Assembly: GCF_009811315.1 (NCBI RefSeq)
Contig: NZ_BLID01000013.1
Location: 1-64,000, forward strand
Length of the DNA stretch: 64,000 nucleotides
Reading direction: 5' to 3'
DNA from: Vibrio atypicus
Lineage (GTDB): Bacteria; Pseudomonadota; Gammaproteobacteria; Enterobacterales; Vibrionaceae
Shown here piece after piece: positions 43,775-53,300 of the stretch (position 1 is the first letter of the stretch; the number at the start of each line of letters is the position of its first letter). Under the pieces are notes generated by a model. The model saw only the letters and a list, made by a program, of their open reading frames with translations, was not told where the DNA came from and did not search any database. The position numbers and the translations under genes were made by a program.

Positions 43775-45793
43775 CTATTTTTTATTAAACATCGCTTTTA
43801 GGTTAGCAATATGCGCTTGGCCCTTCGCCATGCGTTCTTCTGCTGTTTGTGGCTTCTTGTGCACTTCCCACTCAAGGTCATCGAAAGGCAGCTCATCTAA
43901 GAATCGGCTTTGCGTCGGTTTAATCAACTCACCGAATTGGCGACGCTCTTTACAGATAGTAAACGTCAGCTCTTTTTGAGCTCGTGTAATACCTACGTAC
44001 ATCAAGCGACGCTCTTCTTCTACGTTCTCTTCATCAATACTGGTTTGGTGTGGCAAAATGCCCTCTTCCGAACCAATCAAATAAACGTATGGAAACTCAA
44101 GGCCTTTTGAGGCATGTAATGTCATCAACTGCACTGCATCACTATCTTCATCATCTTCACCCCGCTCCATCATGTCACGTAAGGTCAGGCGCTGAACCAC
44201 TTCCTTGATGCTCTTCTCTTCTTTATCGTAATTATCACCTTCTAGGTCAGCAACAATCCAAGAGTAGAGATCAGAGACGTTCTTCATACGCATCTCAGCC
44301 GCTTTGGGGCTCGCAGAAGTCTCATAAAGCCAGTCTTCATAATTAATATCACGAACAAGCGAACGCACCGCCTCAACGGTATCACCTCGCTCGGATTGAT
44401 CGGCAATTTTCACAAGCCAAGTGGTAAATCGGCGTAGGTTTTCAAGTCCTCGACCAGATAGCGATTGTTCAAGCCCGAGCTCAAAACTGGCTTCAAATAA
44501 GCTTTTGCCGCGCATATTGGCGTAACTGCCCAGTTTTTCTAAAGTAACCGGACCAATTTCACGTCTTGGCGTGTTCACAATACGCAAAAATGCATTGTCA
44601 TCATCTGGGTTCACCAGCACACGTAAGTACGCCATGATGTCTTTGATTTCCGCCCGCGCAAAAAATGACGTACCACCAGAGAGCTTATAAGGCACTCGGT
44701 TCTGCATCAGAGATTTTTCAATCAAGCGAGATTGATGGTTACCTCGATATAAAACCGCGTAATCTTTGTATTCAGTACGATTTAGAAACTTGTGAGCGAT
44801 TAACTCACCCGTGACGCGTTCCGCTTCATGCTCTTCATTCTTCGCCATCAAGACCTTTAGCTTTTCACCATCAGGAATTTCAGAGAAGAGAGACTTTTCA
44901 TACACGTGCGGGTTATTGGCGATCAAGATGTTCGCTGCACGTAAAATTCGACTGGTCGAACGGTAGTTTTGCTCAAGCTTAATCAGGCGCAGATTCGGGT
45001 AATCTTCACCAAGCAAGACTAAGTTCTGCGGCTTTGCACCACGCCACGAGTAAATAGATTGGTCATCATCACCTACAACCGTTAAGCGCCCGCGCTCACC
45101 GACAATCAATCGAACCAAATCATACTGACTGGTATTGGTATCTTGATATTCATCCACCAACAAGTAACGAATGCGATTCTGCCAACGCTGACGTACTTCT
45201 TCGTTAGTCTTAAGCAGCAATACGGGTAACGAAATCAAATCATCAAAATCGAGTGCGTTGTAGGCCTTCATCTGTTTTTGATACATCTCAAAGCAGAACG
45301 CAAACAGCTGCTGTTGCTCACCTTTAGCTTGAGCCTTGACTTGATCCGGCGTCAACATGTCATTTTTCCAATTGGAGATCGCACTCATCAATTGGCGTAG
45401 CAGATCTTTATCGCCATCAAGCTGCTTTTCTGTCAACTCTTTCAACAGAGCAAACTGGTCTTGGTCATCAAACAGCGAAAAGCCCGACTTCAAACCCAAA
45501 GCTTTGTATTCGCGCTTAATGATGTTCAGGCCTAAAGTGTGGAACGTCGACACCATTAAACCTTTCGATTCATTTTTACCAAGAGTCTGACCTACACGCT
45601 CTTTCATTTCACGAGCGGCTTTATTGGTAAAGGTCACAGCAGCAATGTTTCGCGCTTTGTAGCCACACTGCTGAACCAAGTAAGCAATCTTATTGGTGAT
45701 TACACGAGTTTTACCAGAACCAGCGCCAGCCAGTACCAAGCAAGGGCCTGATACATACTTTACTGCTTCATCTTGTCTTGGGTTCAGCTTCAT
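43775..45793 (-). CDS. rep: ATP-dependent DNA helicase Rep
   Basis: A UvrD-like SF1 helicase that travels with the replisome and removes protein blocks from DNA. Visible: LNPRQDEAV, Walker A LAGAGSGKTRVI, VDEYQDTN, GDDDQSIYSWRGA, QNYRST and VGITRAQKEL. Its 672 aa match E. coli Rep (673). It is distinguished from the UvrD at 17734-19905 by the shorter C-terminus without the Tudor-like segment. It has a short divergent spacer from vexR. Confidence 0.95.
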   Translation of the reverse strand: MKLNPRQDEAVKYVSGPCLVLAGAGSGKTRVITNKIAYLVQQCGYKARNIAAVTFTNKAAREMKERVGQTLGKNESKGLMVSTFHTLGLNIIKREYKALGLKSGFSLFDDQDQFALLKELTEKQLDGDKDLLRQLMSAISNWKNDMLTPDQVKAQAKGEQQQLFAFCFEMYQKQMKAYNALDFDDLISLPVLLLKTNEEVRQRWQNRIRYLLVDEYQDTNTSQYDLVRLIVGERGRLTVVGDDDQSIYSWRGAKPQNLVLLGEDYPNLRLIKLEQNYRSTSRILRAANILIANNPHVYEKSLFSEIPDGEKLKVLMAKNEEHEAERVTGELIAHKFLNRTEYKDYAVLYRGNHQSRLIEKSLMQNRVPYKLSGGTSFFARAEIKDIMAYLRVLVNPDDDNAFLRIVNTPRREIGPVTLEKLGSYANMRGKSLFEASFELGLEQSLSGRGLENLRRFTTWLVKIADQSERGDTVEAVRSLVRDINYEDWLYETSASPKAAEMRMKNVSDLYSWIVADLEGDNYDKEEKSIKEVVQRLTLRDMMERGEDDEDSDAVQLMTLHASKGLEFPYVYLIGSEEGILPHQTSIDEENVEEERRLMYVGITRAQKELTFTICKERRQFGELIKPTQSRFLDELPFDDLEWEVHKKPQTAEERMAKGQAHIANLKAMFNKK

Positions 45794-45959
45794 AGGTGTC
45801 TCAAAGGTGAAAATTAGTGGCGCATATAATAATGGTGCAACTGATCGATTGCTATGGTTAATCGTAACGCAATAACAAGGTCAGTATTTTCTTAATCACT
45901 ATAAATAAGGCTGATTAATTAAAATACTTTATTGCACAACTGTATAGTAGTTAGGCTAT

Positions 45960-45981
45960 AATGAATGAACGTTCATTCATT
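45960..45981. promoter_or_regulatory. VexR-type TetR operator
   Basis: A perfect 22-bp palindrome with arms AATGAATGAAC/GTTCATTCATT, 11 nt before the TetR gene. It overlaps a -10 TATAAT (45957-45962) and the expected transcription start. This is the pattern for autorepression by a TetR protein. Confidence 0.75.
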
Positions 45982-45992
45982 GTGGTGGGGTT

Positions 45993-46574
45993 ATGTCTAG
46001 TAACACCAATATAGATAAGCGAGAGCAAATTCTAGCTGCAGCTGAAAAGCTCATTGCTGAATCTGGCTTTCAGGGCCTATCGATGCAAAAACTGGCCAAA
46101 GAGGCTGGCGTTGCGGCGGGGACCATCTATCGATATTTCTCTGATAAAGAGCACCTCCTTGATGAAGTACGTTTGATGGTTTCAAGACGCATCGCCGACG
46201 CTGTGCAAGCAGGCGTGAGTGATGACATGCCTTTAAAACAACGCTATCGCATGATGTGGCTTAATATTTGGAATTTAGCCGCTTCAAATATTGATACTAT
46301 TAGCAATCGCGTTCAGTATGAATCTTTGCCCTGTGCAAACAAGCGCAATACAAGGGAACTTGAGCGAGAAATGTTTGCCCAAGTGGATCGCTTGTTTGCT
46401 GAAGGTAAAGAACAAGGTGTCTTTAAGCCATTGGATAACGAAATTTTGTCGGGGCTTAGTTTTGAAGCGAGTGTCACACTCGCTCGCAAGCATGCTTTAG
46501 GGTTTTATCAACTGGACGATGACGCATTAGATGCCGCCATTGAAGCCAGTTGGGATGCAATAATTACACATTAA
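45993..46574 (+). CDS. vexR: TetR family repressor of the RND pump (VexR-like)
   Basis: A 193-aa regulator with N-terminal helix-turn-helix (KREQILAAAEKLIAESGFQGLSMQKLAKEAGVAAGTIYRYFSDKEHLL, residues 8-55) and a helical ligand-binding domain. It is followed 18 nt later by membrane fusion and RND pump genes. Gene order with cytochrome c5, ubiK and ilvC matches the V. cholerae vexRAB locus. A perfect palindrome in its promoter is the likely binding site. In V. cholerae VexR is reported to affect vexRAB expression; the direction of control here is not visible. Confidence 0.88.
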   Translation: MSSNTNIDKREQILAAAEKLIAESGFQGLSMQKLAKEAGVAAGTIYRYFSDKEHLLDEVRLMVSRRIADAVQAGVSDDMPLKQRYRMMWLNIWNLAASNIDTISNRVQYESLPCANKRNTRELEREMFAQVDRLFAEGKEQGVFKPLDNEILSGLSFEASVTLARKHALGFYQLDDDALDAAIEASWDAIITH

Positions 46575-46592
46575 CTTGGAGTTCTAGTTGGA

Positions 46593-47699
46593 ATGAAAAA
46601 GTGGACTTTCTTTATGTTACTTATCGCAATACTGCTATTTGGCAGCGTGATAGGTTTCAATCTTTATAAACAGCAGAAGATTGCCGAATACATGGCTAAT
46701 CGTCCTGAACCAGAATTTCCTGTGACAGTGACTGAAGTACAGCCAGTAGATTGGGTACCTGTTATTGAAGCCATTGGTTTTATCGAACCAAACCAAGGTG
46801 TAACAGTTGCGAATGAAACCAGTGGCGTTATCGATCAGATTTCTTTTGAGTCAGGCACTCAGGTGGAAGATGGCCAGCCATTAGTGTTGCTAGATTCTGC
46901 GGTAGAAAAAGCTAACCTAAAAAGTACTCAAGCTAAGCTCCCAGCAGCGCAAGCTAAGTACAAGCGTTACCAAGGTCTTTACAAAAAAGGGTCTATTTCA
47001 AAAGAAGCTTACGATGAAGCAGAAGCAAACTACTTCTCTCTACAAGCTGATATTGAGAGCCTAAAAGCGTCTATTGACCGCCGTGAAATCAAAGCTCCAT
47101 TTGCTGGTGTTGTTGGTATTCGTAACGTTTACCTTGGTCAATACCTACAAGCCGGTACAGATATCGTTCGTTTAGAAGATACTAGCGTAATGCGTCTGCG
47201 CTTTACGGTTCCGCAAACGGATATCTCTCGTATCAACCTTGATCAAGAAGTGGATATCTTTGTCGACTCTTACCCAGAGATCGCTTTCAAAGGTTCTATT
47301 TCTGCTATCGAGCCTGCGGTAAACATTCAAAGTGGCTTGATTCAAGTTCAAGCAGACATCCCAAACAGCGATGGCAAATTGCGTAGTGGTATGTTCGCTC
47401 GCGCTAACATCATTCTACCTAAGCTAGATAACCAAGTAACACTGCCTCAAACCGCGATTACTTTCACTCTATACGGTGACAACGTGTACATCATTTCAGA
47501 GAAAGATGGCGAGAAGCGTGTAACACAGCAAGTGGTTAAAGTGGGTGAGCGAACTCAAGATATCGCACACATTCTAGAAGGCGTTAAGCCAGGTGACGTG
47601 GTCGTAACTTCAGGCCAAGTTCGCCTAAGTAACCATGCAAAAGTTCGTGTAGTAGAAAGCGATGCAACTACTCCACCAGCTGAAACACCAATGCTGTAA
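46593..47699 (+). CDS. vexA: RND efflux membrane fusion protein (VexA-like)
   Basis: A 368-aa periplasmic adaptor anchored by an N-terminal transmembrane helix (FFMLLIAILLFGSVIGFNLY, residues 5-24). Biotinyl-lipoyl halves (ETSGVIDQISFESGTQVEDGQPLVLLD and REIKAPFAGVVGIRNVYLGQYLQAG) flank a helical hairpin (about residues 108-158), followed by the beta-barrel domain. It links the inner-membrane pump to an outer-membrane channel, probably TolC encoded elsewhere. It sits between regulator and pump genes with short gaps. Confidence 0.92.
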   Translation: MKKWTFFMLLIAILLFGSVIGFNLYKQQKIAEYMANRPEPEFPVTVTEVQPVDWVPVIEAIGFIEPNQGVTVANETSGVIDQISFESGTQVEDGQPLVLLDSAVEKANLKSTQAKLPAAQAKYKRYQGLYKKGSISKEAYDEAEANYFSLQADIESLKASIDRREIKAPFAGVVGIRNVYLGQYLQAGTDIVRLEDTSVMRLRFTVPQTDISRINLDQEVDIFVDSYPEIAFKGSISAIEPAVNIQSGLIQVQADIPNSDGKLRSGMFARANIILPKLDNQVTLPQTAITFTLYGDNVYIISEKDGEKRVTQQVVKVGERTQDIAHILEGVKPGDVVVTSGQVRLSNHAKVRVVESDATTPPAETPML

Positions 47700-47710
47700 T
47701 TGGAGGCTTC

Positions 47711-50700
47711 ATGCGCTTTACTGATGTTTTTATTAAACGTCCGGTTTTAGCGGTATCGATCAGCTTTTTGATAGCTCTGCTTGGTTTACAAGCAATCTTC
47801 AAAATGCAGGTCCGTGAATACCCTGAAATGACGAATACAGTAGTAACGGTTTCAACCAGTTACTACGGTGCCAGTGCCGATCTTATCCAAGGCTTTATCA
47901 CTCAGCCCTTGGAGCAAGCGGTCGCACAGGCAGATAACATAGACTATATGACTTCTCAGTCGGTGCTTGGTAAATCTACCATTACCGTCAACATGAAGTT
48001 GAACACCGACCCGAATGCGGCGTTGTCTGACATTCTGGCTAAGACTAACTCTGTTCGTTCTCAGCTTCCTAAAGAGGCAGAAGACCCGACAGTAACTATG
48101 TCTACAGGTTCAACGACAGCGGTACTTTACATTGGTTTTACCAGTGATGAGCTTTCTTCAAGCCAAATCACTGATTACCTAGAACGTGTAATCAACCCGC
48201 AGTTATTCACGGTTAACGGTGTATCAAAAGTCGACCTTTACGGTGGTATGAAGTACGCCCTGCGTATTTGGCTAGACCCATCTAAAATGGCGGCTCTTGG
48301 TTTAACTGCGACTGATGTTATGGGTGTATTGAATGCCAATAACTATCAATCTGCGACTGGTCAAGCAATTGGTGAGTTTGTTCTTTACAACGGTAGCGCT
48401 GATACTCAGGTTTCTAACGTTGAAGAGCTGTCCAACCTTGTGGTTAGTACTGATGAAGGTGAAGTGACTCGTTTAAGTGATATTGCAAAAGTAACACTAG
48501 AGAAGAGCCACGACGTTTACCGCGCAAGTGCGAACGGCCAAGAAGCGGTGGTTGCGGCGATCAACGCTGCGCCAAGTGCGAACCCAATTAACATCGCGGC
48601 AGATGTACTTGAACTGTTACCTCAACTAGAGCGTAACTTACCAAGCACAATCAAAATGAACGTGATGTATGACTCTACTATCGCGATCAATGAATCGATT
48701 CACGAGGTAATTAAAACCATCGTCGAAGCGGCACTGATTGTACTCGTGGTAATCACGCTGTTCTTAGGCTCTTTCCGCGCAGTAATCATTCCGATTGTCA
48801 CCATCCCGCTATCACTTATCGGTGTAGCTATGGTTATGCAAGGTATGGGCTTCTCGTGGAACTTAATGACACTACTGGCAATGGTTCTAGCAATCGGTCT
48901 GGTAGTAGATGATGCGATCGTTGTTCTTGAGAACGTTGACCGTCACATTAAGCTAGGTGAATCACCATTCCGTGCTGCCATCATTGGTACACGTGAAATT
49001 GCGGTACCGGTTATCGCGATGACATTAACGCTAGGTGCAGTATATGCGCCAATCGCATTAATGGGTGGTATTACAGGCTCGCTATTTAAAGAATTCGCCT
49101 TAACACTAGCAGGCTCGGTATTCGTATCCGGTATTGTGGCATTAACACTATCGCCAATGATGTGTTCAAAAATGCTGAAAGCCAACGAAGAACCAAGCAA
49201 GTTTGAGCAAAAAGTACATCACATCCTTGATGGTATGACGAACCGTTACGAGAAGATGCTAAAAGCAGTTATGCTTCATCGTCCTGTCGTACTCGCATTC
49301 GCTGTGATCGTATTCGGTAGCTTACCGCTGCTGTTTAAGTTCATTCCAAGTGAGCTAGCGCCTTCAGAAGATAAAGGTGTGGTGATGCTGATGGGTACTG
49401 CCCCATCGAATGCCAACTTAGATTTCATGCAAAACACCATGAACGATGTAAACGAAATTCTGTCTGATCAGCCAGAAGTAGCGTTTGCTCAGGTGTTTAC
49501 CGGTGTTCCAAACTCAAACCAAGCCTTTGGTATTGCGTCTATGGTGCCTTGGAGCGAGCGTGAAGCGAGTCAGTCTGAAGTAGCGAACCGTGTAGGTGGT
49601 CTTGTTGGTAACGTACCTGGTATGGCGGTAACGGCATTCCAGATGCCAGAACTGCCTGGTGCGGGTTCGGGTCTACCGATTCAGTTCGTTATCACAACAC
49701 CAAATGCCTTTGAAAGCCTGTTTGCAATTGCAACCGAAGTGCTGACAGAAGTGAAATCGAGCCCGATGTTCGTTTACTCAGATCTTGATCTGAACTACGA
49801 CTCGGCAACGATGAAAATCAACATCGATAAAGACAAAGCCGGTGCTTACGGTGTGACCATGCAAGACATTGGTATCACACTAAGTACCATGATGGCAGAT
49901 GGCTACGTAAACCGTATCGACCTTAATGGCCGTTCATACGAAGTTATCCCTCAGGTTGAGCGTAAGTGGCGTCTAAACCCTGAATCGATGAACAACTACT
50001 ACGTGCGCTCTGCAAACGGCAAAGCGGTACCACTTGGTAGCTTGATTACGATTGATGTGGTTGCTGAGCCTCGCTCTCTACCTCACTTCAACCAGCTAAA
50101 CTCAGCGACCGTCGGTGCCGTTCCAGCGCCAGGTACTGCTATGGGCGATGCAATTACATGGTTTGAAGGTATTGCGACAGACAAACTGCCAAGTGGCTAC
50201 AACCATGACTACATGGGTGAAGCTCGCCAATACGTAACTGAAGGCAGTGCCTTGTACGCAACGTTTGGTTTGGCTCTAGCAATCATCTTCTTGGTTCTGG
50301 CGATTCAGTTTGAATCTCTAAAAGACCCGATTGTTATTATGGTATCAGTACCTCTTGCTGTCTGTGGTGCCTTAATTGCACTTGCATGGGGCGCGGCGAC
50401 CATGAACATCTACTCGCAAGTTGGTTTGATTACTCTGGTTGGTCTAATTACCAAGCACGGTATCTTGATTTGTGAAGTAGCAAAAGAAGAGCAATTGCAT
50501 AACAAACTGGGTCGAATGGAAGCAGTGATGGAAGCGGCAAAAGTACGTCTTCGTCCTATCCTTATGACAACAGCGGCGATGATCGCAGGTCTGATTCCAC
50601 TGATGTATGCAAGTGGTGCTGGTGCGGCTCAGCGCTTCAGTATCGGTATCGTAATCGTTGCTGGTCTAGCGATTGGTACTCTGTTTACGCTATTCGTACT

Positions 50701-50833
50701 GCCTGTGATTTACAGCTACCTAGCTGAAAAACACAAACCTCTACCAGTTTTTGTTGAAGACAAAGACTTAGAGAAATTGGCGCGCATAGATGAAGCGAAA
50801 GCGGCACAACGTGAATTAGCGGATAACCACTAA
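47711..50833 (+). CDS. vexB: RND multidrug efflux pump (VexB-like)
   Basis: A 1040-aa proton-driven inner-membrane transporter of the AcrB/MexB superfamily, with twelve predicted helices and two large periplasmic loops. Start MRFTDVFIKRPVLAVSISFLIALLG and the TM4 motif LAIGLVVDDAIVVLENVDRH (about residues 395-414) with paired Asp for proton relay are typical. In V. cholerae VexB exports bile salts and drugs; the same is inferred here from gene order and family. An ATP-free TTCG-loop terminator follows. Confidence 0.92.
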   Translation: MRFTDVFIKRPVLAVSISFLIALLGLQAIFKMQVREYPEMTNTVVTVSTSYYGASADLIQGFITQPLEQAVAQADNIDYMTSQSVLGKSTITVNMKLNTDPNAALSDILAKTNSVRSQLPKEAEDPTVTMSTGSTTAVLYIGFTSDELSSSQITDYLERVINPQLFTVNGVSKVDLYGGMKYALRIWLDPSKMAALGLTATDVMGVLNANNYQSATGQAIGEFVLYNGSADTQVSNVEELSNLVVSTDEGEVTRLSDIAKVTLEKSHDVYRASANGQEAVVAAINAAPSANPINIAADVLELLPQLERNLPSTIKMNVMYDSTIAINESIHEVIKTIVEAALIVLVVITLFLGSFRAVIIPIVTIPLSLIGVAMVMQGMGFSWNLMTLLAMVLAIGLVVDDAIVVLENVDRHIKLGESPFRAAIIGTREIAVPVIAMTLTLGAVYAPIALMGGITGSLFKEFALTLAGSVFVSGIVALTLSPMMCSKMLKANEEPSKFEQKVHHILDGMTNRYEKMLKAVMLHRPVVLAFAVIVFGSLPLLFKFIPSELAPSEDKGVVMLMGTAPSNANLDFMQNTMNDVNEILSDQPEVAFAQVFTGVPNSNQAFGIASMVPWSEREASQSEVANRVGGLVGNVPGMAVTAFQMPELPGAGSGLPIQFVITTPNAFESLFAIATEVLTEVKSSPMFVYSDLDLNYDSATMKINIDKDKAGAYGVTMQDIGITLSTMMADGYVNRIDLNGRSYEVIPQVERKWRLNPESMNNYYVRSANGKAVPLGSLITIDVVAEPRSLPHFNQLNSATVGAVPAPGTAMGDAITWFEGIATDKLPSGYNHDYMGEARQYVTEGSALYATFGLALAIIFLVLAIQFESLKDPIVIMVSVPLAVCGALIALAWGAATMNIYSQVGLITLVGLITKHGILICEVAKEEQLHNKLGRMEAVMEAAKVRLRPILMTTAAMIAGLIPLMYASGAGAAQRFSIGIVIVAGLAIGTLFTLFVLPVIYSYLAEKHKPLPVFVEDKDLEKLARIDEAKAAQRELADNH

Positions 50834-50852
50834 TCTCTACGAAACTACGTAT

Positions 50853-50878
50853 AAAAGGTCACTTCGGTGGCCTTTTTT
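50853..50878 (+). terminator. vexB terminator
   Basis: AAAAGGTCAC pairs with GTGGCCTTTT (one wobble) around a TTCG tetraloop, followed by T residues. Confidence 0.85.
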
Positions 50879-50967
50879 ATTGCCGCTCTCTTTTTTAGCA
50901 CTGAGCTAGCGACTTTTTCGCCACGTTTAAATAGAATGTAGCCAAAGATACAGGAGTTTTAGACACC

Positions 50968-51219
50968 ATGTTTGATCCAAAGAAACTAGAGCAAATCGCT
51001 AAACAGATTCACGATTCTATGCCAGCACCAGTCAAAGAGCTGGGTTCTGATGTAGACCAAAAAGTTCGCCAAGTCATTCAAGGTCAGCTAAACAAGCTAG
51101 ACGTTGTTAGCCGCGAAGAGTTCGATGTACAGACACAAGTACTGCTTCGCACTCGCCAAAAGCTAACAGAAATGGAAAAGAAATTGGCTGATTTAGAAGA
51201 GAAGCTAGCAGATAAGTAA
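50968..51219 (+). CDS. ubiK: Ubiquinone biosynthesis accessory factor UbiK
   Basis: An 83-aa protein of the YqiC/UbiK family. A short membrane-interacting N-terminal half (MFDPKKLEQIAKQIHDSMPAPVKEL) and a C-terminal coiled coil (REEFDVQTQVLLRTRQKLTEMEKKLADLEEKL, residues 49-80) match the family. UbiK assists the ubiquinone-modifying Ubi complex together with UbiJ. CAGGAG precedes the ATG. It lies between vexB and ilvC, as in V. cholerae. Confidence 0.9.
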   Translation: MFDPKKLEQIAKQIHDSMPAPVKELGSDVDQKVRQVIQGQLNKLDVVSREEFDVQTQVLLRTRQKLTEMEKKLADLEEKLADK

Positions 51220-51243
51220 GCTGAAAAGCTTGAAAATCCTGAG

Positions 51244-51272
51244 GGCTGACGTGAAAACGTCGGCCTTTTTTA
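51244..51272 (+). terminator. ubiK terminator
   Basis: GGCTGACGT pairs with ACGTCGGCC (one wobble) around GAAA, then a run of T. Confidence 0.85.
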
Positions 51273-51413
51273 TTGTCACCTTCAAAAACGAGGGATAAGT
51301 AAATTGGGGATCTCTTATCATGGGTTGAGAACCATTGGAGATTCCCTATTTGCTTCTTTGTCAGTCCAGGAAGTAACGATGCTTAACGACTTTAGCTCAA
51401 CGCTCAAAAACAA

Positions 51414-51447
51414 AAAAGGGCTTGGTCAACGGCGACCAAGCCCTTTT
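51414..51447. terminator. Bidirectional terminator between ubiK and ilvC
   Basis: A perfect 14-bp stem AAAAGGGCTTGGTC/GACCAAGCCCTTTT. It probably stops the ilvC transcript on the minus strand. The flanking 51273-51413 contains no ORF. Confidence 0.75.
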
Positions 51448-51546
51448 AATTAGATGTTGTGTTTTATTTTGTACTTATCGACCCCAATCTATCTGGAGTT
51501 CTTACTGCTTTGCTTTAATGCAATTACGCAGATTGTATATTCAAAG

Positions 51547-51566
51547 CTAAGGGCTAAGTCCCTTAG
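51547..51566. repeat. Small perfect hairpin downstream of ilvC
   Basis: CTAAGGG/CCCTTAG with a 6-nt loop. No T tract; its function is not clear. Confidence 0.45.
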
Positions 51567-51586
51567 GGAACTAATTACGCTGAATT

Positions 51587-51660
51587 AAGGTTTCATTTCT
51601 AGGAGAAGGCGCGGAGTTTACGATAGTAAATGAGCACTTTCGACACCGAAATGGAACCTT
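51587..51660. repeat. Long inverted-repeat element downstream of ilvC
   Basis: A 13-bp arm AAGGTTTCATTTC pairs with GAAATGGAACCTT (one mismatch) around about 48 nt that includes GGCGCGGAGTTTAC and a GTTTAC/GTAAAT mini-stem. It lies 12 bp after the ilvC stop. It looks like a dispersed intergenic element or an mRNA 3' structure rather than a coding region. Confidence 0.5.
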
Positions 51661-51671
51661 AAGGCAAGTAA

Positions 51672-53156
51672 TTAGCCGCCTACCGCGATGTTCTTCATAT
51701 CAGTCATGTAACCACGTAGCTCTTCACCGATGTACTCAACTGGGTGATTACGGATAGCATCGTTTACTGCGATTAGCGTAGCGTTATCTACTTGATTAGA
51801 TGTTTCACCTAGACCTTTACCGATAACGTCTGTTGATACTGATGGCATGAACTTCTCACGCAGTAGCGGAGTTGCTACGTTAGCGAATAGGTAGTTACCG
51901 TATTCCGCTGTATCTGAGATTACTACGTTCATTTCGTATAGACGCTTACGTGCTACTGTGTTTGCAATTAGTGGTAGCTCGTGTAGTGACTCGTAGTACG
52001 CTGACTCATCGATGATGCCCGATGCTGTCATTGCTTCGAATGCTAGTTCAACGCCAGCGCGAACCATTGCCACTAGTAGAATGCCGTTATCGAAGTACTC
52101 TTGCTCTGAGATTTCCACATCACTTGCTGGGTAGTTTTCAAATGCTGTTTCACCAGTCTCTTCACGCCAGCCTAGTAGGTTTGCATCGTCGTTCGCCCAG
52201 TCAGCCATCATAGTGCTTGAGAACTCACCAGTGATGATGTCATCCATGTGCTTGTTGTAAAGCGGACGCATTAGCTCTTTAAGCTCTTCAGAAAGTTCGA
52301 ATGCTTTTACTTTTGCTGGGTTTGATAGACGGTCCATCATGTGCGTAATGCCACCGAATTTCAGTGCTTCTGTGATGGTTTCCCAACCGTACTGTAGAAG
52401 TTTACCTGCGTAGCTTGGGTCAATGCCGTCAGCGATCATCTTCTCGTAAGAAACGATAGAACCCGCTTGTAGCATGCCACATAGAATAGTTTGCTCACCC
52501 ATTAGGTCAGATTTAACTTCTGCAACGAATGAAGACTCTAGACAACCTGCGCGGTGACCACCTGTACCTGCCGCCCATGCTTTCGCGATATCCCAACCTT
52601 CACCTTTTGGATCGTTCTCTGGGTGAACAGCGATTAGCGTTGGAACGCCGAAGCCACGCTTGTACTCTTCACGAACTTCTGTACCTGGACACTTAGGTGC
52701 AACCATGACAACCGTTAGGTCTTTACGGATTTGCATGCCCTCTTCAACCACGTTAAATCCGTGTGAGTAACCTAGTGCTGCGCCTTCTTTCATTAGCGGC
52801 ATTACCGTTTCTACAACGTTAGTGTGCTGCTTATCTGGAGTCAGGTTGATTACTAGATCTGCTTCTGGGATTAGCGTTTCGTAGCTTGCTACTTCAAAAC
52901 CGTTCTCTTTTGCGTTTTTGTATGACTGACGCTGCTCGTCAATCGCTGCCTGACGTAGTGCATATGCTACGTTTAGGCCCGAATCACGCATGTTTAGACC
53001 TTGGTTTAGGCCTTGAGCACCACAACCGACAATAACCACTTTCTTACCTTTAAGGTAATCTGCTTCTGTAGCAAACTCGCTACGGTCCATAAAGCGACAG
53101 CGACCTAGTTGGTCTAGCTGCTCACGTAGGTTTAAAGTATTGAAATAGTTAGCCAT
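51672..53156 (-). CDS. ilvC: Ketol-acid reductoisomerase, class II
   Basis: Converts acetolactate or acetohydroxybutyrate to the dihydroxy acids for valine, isoleucine and leucine synthesis, using NADPH and Mg. At 494 aa it is the long class II form (E. coli 491 aa) with duplicated knotted C-terminal domains. The Rossmann motif GCGAQGLNQGLNMRDSGL is near residue 45. AAGGAG precedes the ATG. It is divergent from ilvY, its likely activator in the presence of substrate. Confidence 0.97.
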   Translation of the reverse strand: MANYFNTLNLREQLDQLGRCRFMDRSEFATEADYLKGKKVVIVGCGAQGLNQGLNMRDSGLNVAYALRQAAIDEQRQSYKNAKENGFEVASYETLIPEADLVINLTPDKQHTNVVETVMPLMKEGAALGYSHGFNVVEEGMQIRKDLTVVMVAPKCPGTEVREEYKRGFGVPTLIAVHPENDPKGEGWDIAKAWAAGTGGHRAGCLESSFVAEVKSDLMGEQTILCGMLQAGSIVSYEKMIADGIDPSYAGKLLQYGWETITEALKFGGITHMMDRLSNPAKVKAFELSEELKELMRPLYNKHMDDIITGEFSSTMMADWANDDANLLGWREETGETAFENYPASDVEISEQEYFDNGILLVAMVRAGVELAFEAMTASGIIDESAYYESLHELPLIANTVARKRLYEMNVVISDTAEYGNYLFANVATPLLREKFMPSVSTDVIGKGLGETSNQVDNATLIAVNDAIRNHPVEYIGEELRGYMTDMKNIAVGG

Positions 53157-53267
53157 TGGGCGCTCCTTTAGAGAATTTTTCCATTGAGGTCGGTCGTTTT
53201 CTTACCGAATGAGTTCATACTAAATCAGACAAATGATTGCTTAAAGTGATATATTCACAATTAGTAA

Positions 53268-53282
53268 TTGCAATTAATGCAA
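53268..53282. promoter_or_regulatory. IlvY operator candidate
   Basis: The palindrome TTGCAATTAATGCAA fits the LysR-type T-N11-A box and lies in the ilvC-ilvY divergent promoter region, close to the ilvY start, as expected for autoregulation. Confidence 0.5.
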
Positions 53283-53300
53283 CAAGGATGTGACCCTTTC

